Shown one piece after another: positions 1-5,116 of a stretch of DNA of 5,116 nucleotides. The stretch's first letter is position 1. Every line of letters starts with the position of its first letter. The notes under the pieces were generated by a model. That model was not told where the DNA came from and searched no databases. It was given only the letters and a program-made list of their open reading frames with translations. The DNA lies in the NCBI GenBank assembly GCA_938008535.1, contig CALLKF010000154.1:1-5116 (forward strand), read 5' to 3'. Source of the stretch: an uncultured Saprospirales bacterium. GTDB taxonomy: Bacteria; Bacteroidota; Bacteroidia; Chitinophagales; JADIYW01. A program made the position numbers and the translations under genes.

Positions 1-610
1 AAACGGTTGCAGAAATTTCCATTTGTGCATTGTCAATTGGAAAACCTTTATGATTTACTTTGAACACCACTTCCTGATATTTGTCGCGCGTATACATACT
101 ACGTGGATACGCAACACCAGCATCTATGACCACTTTTGGCTCACTAATCATAAATCGACGAACAAATGTTGGATTGTCTTTATTGGTTTCATAAACAATT
201 AACGCATAATTTCCAGATTTTTCAACTTTCATATCAAAATTTGGAAACTGTAATTTATAATGAACATAACTAATTTTTGTTCCATTAGAGAATTGATAAT
301 CATTAATCGTTGATTCTGTAAAACCATCAATATATTCCATGATGTTTAAACTGCTTGGCTGCCAATCTGAATTGCATTGCACAACTGTATAATAATAAGT
401 TTTTGGTTTAGTTGAAAGATCGTCGAAATGTAAATCTAGTTTCTCTGAAGAATTTAATTGAATAATTGGCATAGCTAATTCGTAACCAGACGGAAATAAT
501 TGCACTGTTTTTATGGTGCTTGAATAGATTTTATTTTCATAGACATCAGCATTTAACGCTGTGGAAAGCATCCAAAACCAAGATAATAGAATAGCTTTGT
601 ATATTCGCAT
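1..610 (-). CDS. Type IX secretion system plug protein (DUF5103), N-terminal part, 3' end outside window
   Basis: The frame is open from an ATG at 610-608 to the window edge, giving 203 residues of a protein whose family is usually about 400 residues long. Residues 1-21 form a signal peptide: basic start (MRIYK), a hydrophobic stretch, and a likely cleavage after ALNA, before Asp22. Family hallmarks follow: KTVQLFPSGYELAMPIIQLN (34-53), LDLHFDDL (58-65), a YYYTVVQCNSDWQPS stretch (72-86), YIDGFTESTINDYQFS (93-108), SGNYALIVY (132-140) and RRFMI (151-155). Known of the family: it is conserved in Bacteroidota, and members bind the SprA translocon from the periplasmic side and plug it when no substrate carrier is present. 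Assignment to this role here rests on remembered family motifs. The gene diverges from the GSCFA gene across a 51-bp gap. The start is well placed because the signal peptide begins there. Nothing looks broken in the visible part. Confidence 0.85.
   Translation of the reverse strand, partial: MRIYKAILLSWFWMLSTALNADVYENKIYSSTIKTVQLFPSGYELAMPIIQLNSSEKLDLHFDDLSTKPKTYYYTVVQCNSDWQPSSLNIMEYIDGFTESTINDYQFSNGTKISYVHYKLQFPNFDMKVEKSGNYALIVYETNKDNPTFVRRFMISEPKVVIDAGVAYPRSMYTRDKYQEVVFKVNHKGFPIDNAQMEISATV
592..599 (+). promoter_or_regulatory. Possible Bacteroidota -7 box for the GSCFA gene
   Basis: The plus strand reads TAGCTTTG, a full TAnnTTTG match, 62 nt before the GSCFA start and inside the signal-peptide codons of the plug gene. 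No TTG or TTTG is seen at the right distance upstream, so the call is weak. Confidence 0.2.
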
Positions 611-661
611 ATAGTTTTTATATCAAATTTCTTTCCAAAAATATAAATAAGTACGCAACAA
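611..661. promoter_or_regulatory. Divergent intergenic region between plug and GSCFA genes
   Basis: This is the only true intergenic stretch in the window: 51 bp between two outward-facing start codons. It is almost all A and T and has no Shine-Dalgarno-like purine block close to either ATG, as is usual in Bacteroidota. Promoters for both genes must lie here or overlap the neighbouring coding ends. No strong inverted repeat or operator is visible. Confidence 0.5.
636..643 (-). promoter_or_regulatory. Possible Bacteroidota -7 box for the plug gene
   Basis: The minus strand reads TATTTTTG here, a full match to the Bacteroidota -7 consensus TAnnTTTG, ending 25 nt before the plug start codon. 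A TTTG that could serve as the -33 element lies at 662-659, but the spacing (15 nt) is shorter than the usual 19 or so. The match may be partly chance in such AT-rich DNA. Confidence 0.35.
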
Positions 662-1603
662 ATGGAATTCAGCACTAAAATAACCATTACACCATCATCA
701 AATTTAATTTCACATCAGCATAATTTATGGTTAATAGGTTCTTGTTTTACTGAAAATATTGGTAATTTGCTTAAACAACATCAATTTCAAACGTACCAAA
801 ATTCTCACGGAATTATTTATAATCCAATATCTATTTTTAAGGCAATTAATGAAGTTGATAATAACAAAAAATATGCTGAAAAAGATTTGTTGCAAAACAA
901 TGAATTGTATGTTTCATTAAATCATCATGGAAAATTCTCTGGTTTAGAAATAAATACAGTTTTGTCTGCAATAAATAATGAAATTGAAATTGCAAATACA
1001 CACTTTAAAAAATCAGATTTTGTTGTTATTACACTTGGAACTTCTTTTGTTTATGAATTTGTAGAAGAACAAAAAATAGTAGCCAATTGTCATAAGATTC
1101 CGAATACAAAATTCACAAAACGACTTTTAAAAATTGAAGAGATTGTTGGAGCTTTTGATTCAATTCAATCATCATTAAAAGATAAAATAATAATTTTCAC
1201 AGTAAGTCCAGTTCGGCATTGGCGCAACGGTGCAGTAGAAAATCAACGTAGCAAAAGTATTTTAATTGAAAGTATTCATCAAATTATTGTACAACATTCG
1301 AATTGTTTTTACTTTCCAGTTTATGAAATAATGATGGATGAATTGCGCGATTATCGGTTTTATGAAAAAGATATGTTACATCCAAATTCGGTTGCTGTTG
1401 AATATATTTGGCAACGATTTTCTGAAACTTATTTTTCAGCATTTACGCAAACTTTAAATCAACAAATTGCAAAAATAAATTTATTGATGCAACATCGAAT
1501 AAAACATGAAAATACCAATGAACAGAAACAGTTTGAGGTGTTGTTAAAAAATACAATTGAAAAATTCAAACAAGAAAATCCAGATTTGAAACTTAATTTT
1601 TAA
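662..1603 (+). CDS. GSCFA-domain protein (SGNH-hydrolase-like)
   Basis: A complete 313-residue protein, the usual length for Bacteroidota GSCFA proteins. The name-giving motif is at residues 26-30 as GSCFT (ending in Thr rather than Ala), followed by ENIG, and then GIIYNPISI (50-58). Other conserved blocks are VVITLGTSFVYEF (121-133), ANCHKIP (141-147), FTVSPVRHWRNGAVENQRSK (179-198) and DELRDYRFYEKDMLHPNSVA (226-245). The early Ser27 and the late Asp237-x-x-His240 pair resemble blocks I and V of SGNH/GDSL esterases, so a hydrolase or acyl-transfer activity is plausible, but I know of no established substrate for this family. There is no signal peptide and no membrane segment, so it is probably cytoplasmic. 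The start at 662 fits the family's short N-terminus before the GSCF motif. The residues after about 265 form a charged, helical-looking tail. The gene stands alone on the plus strand, and its stop overlaps that of kinase-like gene A. Confidence 0.88.
   Translation: MEFSTKITITPSSNLISHQHNLWLIGSCFTENIGNLLKQHQFQTYQNSHGIIYNPISIFKAINEVDNNKKYAEKDLLQNNELYVSLNHHGKFSGLEINTVLSAINNEIEIANTHFKKSDFVVITLGTSFVYEFVEEQKIVANCHKIPNTKFTKRLLKIEEIVGAFDSIQSSLKDKIIIFTVSPVRHWRNGAVENQRSKSILIESIHQIIVQHSNCFYFPVYEIMMDELRDYRFYEKDMLHPNSVAVEYIWQRFSETYFSAFTQTLNQQIAKINLLMQHRIKHENTNEQKQFEVLLKNTIEKFKQENPDLKLNF
1600..1603. other. Convergent stop codons sharing TTAA
   Basis: The plus-strand GSCFA stop is TAA at 1601-1603 and the minus-strand kinase A stop is TAA at 1602-1600, so the two genes overlap tail to tail by four bases of the palindrome TTAA. 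There is no spacer for a conventional terminator, so any 3' end must lie inside the opposing coding sequence. Confidence 0.9.
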
Positions 1604-3369
1604 TCTAATAAAACTGGAATTTCAATATGCATTTTTGCATTAAATGCATTAATAAATTCGATTGCATGTTTACCATGTAACAAATCAACCACAGAAATAA
1701 TTGATTGTATTTTGTCGTCTTTTTCATTGATATATGTTCCAGTACATTGCACACGAATTTGTGCTTCTTTTATTGAACTCAAAACATAAACATTAATACT
1801 AAGTTGCTCAGCTTTGTGATATGAAAAATAAGTAACTAAATTTTGAACAAAATCATACAAAACACTTTGAGAAGCAATTGATATTTTGGCTGGAATATTT
1901 AAGTTGTAAGTGAAATTTATTTTAGAATTTATTTTGTAGTTTTCTAGTAAATCTTTTAAAGCAACTAATAAACCAAATTTTTGCAATGTTGGTGGCAAAA
2001 ATACATGTGATAAATTTCTTATGTTGTTACATATTTCATCAGTGTTTTTTAAGATTTCTTTTAACTCAATTTCTTCCATTGTGTTTTTAGCTTTAATAGA
2101 TGAAATCTTCATTTTTGTTGCAGATAACATAATTCCAATTCCATCATGTAATTCCTGACCAACACGTTTACGTTCATTGAGTTGTCCTTCAATTAAAGAA
2201 AAATTATTTTGTGCATGCATATTGCTCATGTCTTTCTTTAGTTGTTCATTATTTCGAATTATTTGCAACACTCGATAAACTGCACTTACGCTTATAATTG
2301 CACCTAAAATAAATGCATTCGAATAGGTATAAATTTGCCCAATATAAACACCAAACACATCACGTCCAAATTCTGGTTGTGGATAGAAAAGAAAAAACGA
2401 AAAAGAAATAAAATAAATAAAAGCAAAAAGTATTAACGAACGATCATTGCTATTTAAAAAGGAAATAAGAAATGTAAAAATCATAGTTATAAAGCTAAAA
2501 ATTACAAATATATTTTGAATTACAATAAATGTATGTTGTGCTGAATTGCTTAAAATTCCTACTATTAATGAAATTCCAACGAGTATCAATCCGAAGTAAA
2601 TAAAATAACGTAATAGAATTTGAATTTTAGGTAGAAAAACTCGTTTTGATAAAAAACCTTTTAAAAATACAAGAGATGTAATTAGATAAAGTGATAAAAT
2701 TATTTTCTTAAAAAATAAATCAATAGTTGGATGATTTGGCCAAAGTAACTCATAAGCTAAATTGTTTTTTATAAATAAATATGACGCACCAACAAATAAA
2801 TAAGCACAATAATAGAGATAGTTTTTTGCGCGAACAAATAAAGTGAGTAACAAACAAATAAAAATGTACAACGCTAGTATTCCATAAAAAGCACCACGTG
2901 TTAATTCGAGTGCTTGTGTGCGATTAAACTTTGCATCTTTCTTCCATATTAAAATTTTTAATGTTGAGTAGGAATGAAAATCATTATCATGAAATGTGAA
3001 AATTATTTTATTTTGTTGGTGTGCAGTCAACGTAAATGGAAATGCAACATTTCTGTCGTAATATAATCGTTTGTCAAAATTCTTTGAAATGAAATTATAA
3101 TGTTGTTTTTGAATTCCATTTTCATATTGCGTCACATTTATTTTATCTATTAATTGAATTGGAATTTCAACAAGTATATCTTCGGTTTCATTTTGATTAT
3201 TAAGTATTGGTAAAACATAAACTAATGAATCAGTTTTGCTTTGTTTTATCAAATAATCTGTTGCAGGTTGGCAACGCATTTTCTTGTCAATTATGAAATT
3301 ATTTGTTGCTTTCGCTGTATGGCAAACTGCTAAAAAATATAAAAATATATGCCATTTACAGCTGTTCAT
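1600..3369 (-). CDS. 7TM-DISM histidine-kinase-like protein A: intact phospho-acceptor His, degenerate ATPase domain
   Basis: 589 residues, inner-membrane sensor. Residues 1-21 look like a signal peptide (AKA before Thr22). Residues about 43-141 resemble a 7TMR-DISMED2 extracellular domain, with KRLYYDRNVAFPFTL (100-114) near its end. Seven membrane segments follow at about 158-180, 182-200, 222-240, 252-273, 279-305, 310-330 and 340-365, with the 7TM-DISM signature RGAFYGILALYIF (158-170) and a typical LLWP (208-211). A linker helix leads to a HisKA_3 H-box, ERKRVGQELHDGIGIML (399-415), in which His408 (codon 2148-2146) is the expected phosphorylation site. The helix-2/X region is well kept (LSHVFLPPTLQKFGLLVAL, 453-471). 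The ATPase-like domain (about 500-589) is degenerate: N-box Glu is Asn510 and N-box Asn is Tyr514, although His518 remains; the DxGxG G1 box reads CTGTY (542-546); lid and G2 box are absent. It should not bind ATP normally. It is translated downstream of B through an ATGA overlap. Likely role: the phosphorylated partner of B. A purely regulatory pseudokinase is the alternative. Confidence 0.88.
   Translation of the reverse strand: MNSCKWHIFLYFLAVCHTAKATNNFIIDKKMRCQPATDYLIKQSKTDSLVYVLPILNNQNETEDILVEIPIQLIDKINVTQYENGIQKQHYNFISKNFDKRLYYDRNVAFPFTLTAHQQNKIIFTFHDNDFHSYSTLKILIWKKDAKFNRTQALELTRGAFYGILALYIFICLLLTLFVRAKNYLYYCAYLFVGASYLFIKNNLAYELLWPNHPTIDLFFKKIILSLYLITSLVFLKGFLSKRVFLPKIQILLRYFIYFGLILVGISLIVGILSNSAQHTFIVIQNIFVIFSFITMIFTFLISFLNSNDRSLILFAFIYFISFSFFLFYPQPEFGRDVFGVYIGQIYTYSNAFILGAIISVSAVYRVLQIIRNNEQLKKDMSNMHAQNNFSLIEGQLNERKRVGQELHDGIGIMLSATKMKISSIKAKNTMEEIELKEILKNTDEICNNIRNLSHVFLPPTLQKFGLLVALKDLLENYKINSKINFTYNLNIPAKISIASQSVLYDFVQNLVTYFSYHKAEQLSINVYVLSSIKEAQIRVQCTGTYINEKDDKIQSIISVVDLLHGKHAIEFINAFNAKMHIEIPVLLD
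1603..1872 (-). other. Degenerate HATPase_c-like domain of protein A
   Basis: Codons 500-589 of protein A. The order of strands and helices of a GHKL fold can still be followed: a helix with LYDFVQNLV, strands INVYVL and AQIRVQ, and a final strand MHIEIPV. The nucleotide-binding residues are replaced and only about ten residues separate the G1 remnant from the next helix, so the ATP lid and G2 glycines are gone. The frame stays open to its stop. Confidence 0.75.
2125..2175 (-). other. H-box of protein A with phospho-acceptor His408
   Basis: Codons 399-415 encode ERKRVGQELHDGIGIML, a close match to the NarL/DesK-family consensus ERxRIAxDLHDxxGxxL. The His codon is CAT at 2148-2146. The residue five after the His, a Gln or His in kinases with HDxxxQ phosphatase activity, is Ile413. 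Confidence 0.9.
3366..3369 (-). other. ATGA stop/start overlap coupling B to A
   Basis: On the minus strand these four bases read ATGA: ATG starts gene A and TGA stops gene B. This arrangement normally means one mRNA and coupled translation, which would help keep the two proteins at matched levels. It also supports the chosen start of A. Confidence 0.9.
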
Positions 3370-5116
3370 ATAATATCTTTTATAGTCAAGATGATATGAA
3401 TAATAGTGCCTCTTTTTTCGTTCGATAGAAAATAAATATTTCCATTCATACTGTTAATACGCGATTCAATATTTAACAATCCAATTCCTTTTTGATCCTT
3501 TTCTATAAATCCTTTTCCATTATCAATAAATTTTAAAATTAAGTCTTGTTGGTCAATTTTACTTTGAATGGTAACTTCTGTGGCATTTGCATGTTTAAAA
3601 ATATTATTAGATAATTCTTGACAAATTCTATAAATATGTGCGTTAGAAATTGCATTTAACTTAAAATCATCTTTTATAGTATCAAAAATATAGCTGACAT
3701 TTTTTTCTGCATTTAATTTGTCTGTTGAAGTATAAATTAATTCATTGTAATACATGTTTTGTAAATCAGGTGTAACATAATTACTTGTAATGTTTTTTAA
3801 ATCTTGTAATGTGTTGTTTAAGTCTTTTAATACTGTTGGAATTACTTTGTTTTCATCGCTAAACTGTTGAAATTGTTCAATTTTACTTTGAAGATTTTCT
3901 ATGTCTATTTTTAATGTGTTATTAATGGAATCAGTAATTTTCTCACGTTCTTCTTCTTGTCCAAGCACAAATGTATTGATGTTTCTTTTTTGTAAATAGT
4001 CTAATCGTTTATAAGAGAGGTTATTCTTTCTTACAAGAAAATGGTAATTATAAACAACAAAAATACAGATGATAAATAATTCAATAAGTGTTAAGATTAA
4101 GTTGATTTGTGACACAAAAATGGATGAATTAAATAGTTGAAAATTTGAAATTTTATTCAAGATTTCTAAACGTCCATAAATGGTGTTTACGAAAATAAAC
4201 CAATTAAAAATGTGTAATAACATAGTTACTGCAATCCATAATATTTCTCTTCTTTTTGATTCATTGAAAGCATAAAATGACAATGAAAATACTGAAATGG
4301 TATAAATACAGAATAATATGCAAATGGTATTGTAAAACGCATTAAAGCTTATAAAATAAGGTGTTTTAATGATTTGTAAAATAAGTAATACAGCAGAAAA
4401 TACTAAACAGATAACAAGTATGGTGTTTAGAATTGTTTGATAGCTTATTTTTTTAAATTGAGAAGTAAAAAAGCTTTTTATAAATAAAATATGAGAATAA
4501 AAATATCCAACTATAGCTACAATAATAATATATTTTTGTGCTAAAACAGAAAAACTCCAAATGTATTGATATCCAATTCCTGTGTAAAGAAAGTAAAATA
4601 TTAAACTAAAAATATTGATAACTGCATACAGAATAAAATAATTACTTCTGCTAAATATATAAAAGCACATTAACAACATTAAAAACATAAAAAAGATACC
4701 TAAAAAAAAACCTAAAAATATATTATCGTGATTTGAATGTTTTATAAATGAATTTTCAGTGTCTAATTTTATAGTAAAGGCAAGCGGTTCCCATTGCTTG
4801 TGAATTTTTATATAAAGTTGTCTACTTTCATTGACATTCAATTCTATTGGATAAATAAAATTACTGTGTTTGAATACCCTTTTTTTAAATAAAGTGGCAT
4901 CACCTAAAATGGTGCTTTTGTTGTTATCAATAATTTCGATCTTATCAATCGTTGGATTAATAATACTTATATATAGTTGTTTGTTTTCAGCAGTCGTATT
5001 ATTTATATTGATTTTGAAAATTGAATCTTGTGTATTGTTTTTATGTTTGTTTAAAGTGCTATATATTTCTAGCTGTTTAAAAGAATTATCAATAGTAATT
5101 TGTTTTCCAAAAATGA
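3366..5116 (-). CDS. 7TM-DISM histidine-kinase-like protein B: intact ATPase domain, Asn in place of phospho-acceptor His; 5' end outside window
   Basis: The frame is open from the window edge to TGA at 3368-3366, giving 582 visible residues (numbered here from the edge). Residues 1-119 look like the later part of a 7TMR-DISMED2 extracellular domain (YISIINPTIDKIEI, then KHSNFIYPIELNVNESRQLY), so the true start and signal peptide lie beyond 5116. Seven membrane segments fall at about 131-154, 158-179, 193-212, 227-248, 258-281, 291-310 and 330-359. The H-box equivalent reads EREKITDSINNTLK (389-402): the His of the ERxRIAxDLHD consensus aligns with Asn398 (codon 3923-3921). The ATPase domain is complete: N-box IYRICQELSNNIFKHANA (494-511) with Glu500, Asn504 and His508; G1 DNGKGF (531-536); G2 GIGLLNIESRI (543-553); a last strand TIIHIIL. 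It should bind ATP but cannot phosphorylate itself at the usual site. Likely role: the ATP-using partner of A, encoded just downstream. An ATP-gated regulator with no kinase activity is the alternative. Confidence 0.85.
   Translation of the reverse strand, partial: IFGKQITIDNSFKQLEIYSTLNKHKNNTQDSIFKININNTTAENKQLYISIINPTIDKIEIIDNNKSTILGDATLFKKRVFKHSNFIYPIELNVNESRQLYIKIHKQWEPLAFTIKLDTENSFIKHSNHDNIFLGFFLGIFFMFLMLLMCFYIFSRSNYFILYAVINIFSLIFYFLYTGIGYQYIWSFSVLAQKYIIIVAIVGYFYSHILFIKSFFTSQFKKISYQTILNTILVICLVFSAVLLILQIIKTPYFISFNAFYNTICILFCIYTISVFSLSFYAFNESKRREILWIAVTMLLHIFNWFIFVNTIYGRLEILNKISNFQLFNSSIFVSQINLILTLIELFIICIFVVYNYHFLVRKNNLSYKRLDYLQKRNINTFVLGQEEEREKITDSINNTLKIDIENLQSKIEQFQQFSDENKVIPTVLKDLNNTLQDLKNITSNYVTPDLQNMYYNELIYTSTDKLNAEKNVSYIFDTIKDDFKLNAISNAHIYRICQELSNNIFKHANATEVTIQSKIDQQDLILKFIDNGKGFIEKDQKGIGLLNIESRINSMNGNIYFLSNEKRGTIIHIILTIKDII
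3381..3650 (-). other. Intact HATPase_c domain of protein B
   Basis: All nucleotide-binding boxes of the NarL/DesK-type ATPase are present and in order: N-box with QELSNNIFKHA, G1 DNGKGF, and G2 KGIGLLNIESRI followed by the NGNIYF and GTIIHI strands. This is the part missing from protein A. Confidence 0.9.
3909..3950 (-). other. H-box remnant of protein B lacking histidine
   Basis: The codons read EREKITDSINNTLK. The ER, the basic residue and the Ile of ERxRIAxDLHD are kept, which fixes the alignment; Leu-His-Asp has become Ile-Asn-Asn. No histidine occurs anywhere between the last membrane segment and the ATPase domain apart from the one at the end of that segment, so no nearby substitute is visible. 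Confidence 0.8.

Noticed and set aside
611..661. A small gene or RNA in the divergent gap
   Set aside because: Only 51 bp, low complexity, with no start/stop pair or stable hairpin of note.
1627..1650. Repeated ATGCA/TGCAT units forming a short hairpin just after the GSCFA stop
   Set aside because: The stem is only five base pairs, no T-run follows, and the bases encode the conserved-looking end of protein A (AFNAKMHIEI), so it is not convincing as a terminator.
1600..1872. Frameshift as the cause of the missing ATPase boxes in A
   Set aside because: The domain still shows ordered strand and helix patterns and a family-like last strand to the stop, which a shifted frame would not give.
3322..3333. 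Possible lipobox (LAVC) in the signal peptide of A
   Set aside because: Val directly before the Cys is not usual for a lipobox, and an AKA signal-peptidase I site follows a few residues later.
3366..4841. A 491-residue version of B starting at TTG 4841
   Set aside because: The start is not ATG, the frame is open further upstream to the window edge, and the upstream codons encode the rest of a recognisable extracellular domain.

Overview
The window is AT-rich and carries four protein genes, all from families typical of Bacteroidota: a type IX secretion plug protein (DUF5103), a GSCFA-domain protein, and two 7TM-DISM sensor histidine-kinase-like proteins. Start codons lack a clear Shine-Dalgarno sequence, and TAnnTTTG-type -7 boxes sit near the only divergent intergenic gap, which also fits Bacteroidota. 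The genus cannot be told from this sequence. I see no tRNA, rRNA, CRISPR array, insertion sequence or phage gene.

Layout: (1) 1-610, minus strand: N-terminal 203 residues of the T9SS plug/DUF5103 protein, whose 3' end lies outside the window. (2) 611-661: a 51-bp divergent promoter gap. (3) 662-1603, plus strand: a complete GSCFA-domain protein. (4) 1600-3369, minus strand: kinase-like protein A (589 aa). (5) 3366-5116, minus strand: kinase-like protein B, whose 5' end runs off the window. B is upstream of A in the same transcript and the two overlap by an ATGA stop/start. The GSCFA gene and gene A converge and share a TTAA at their stop codons.

The main point of interest is the B-A pair. 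Both have an extracellular 7TMR-DISMED2-like domain, seven membrane segments and a NarL/DesK-type (HisKA_3 plus HATPase_c) cytoplasmic layout. Their catalytic parts have decayed in opposite halves. A keeps a full H-box with the phospho-acceptor His408, but its C-terminal ATPase-like domain has lost the N-box Asn, the G1 Asp, the lid and the G2 box. B keeps a complete ATP-binding domain (N-box, DNGKGF, GIGL), but has Asn where the phospho-acceptor His should be. The simplest reading is an obligate two-protein histidine kinase: B supplies ATP hydrolysis, A supplies the phosphorylated histidine, and each brings its own sensor domain. Split CheA3/CheA4 in Rhodobacter sphaeroides is a precedent for this logic in a soluble chemotaxis kinase. 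The residues are read directly from the sequence; the heterodimer and trans-phosphorylation are inference. No response regulator is encoded in the window.
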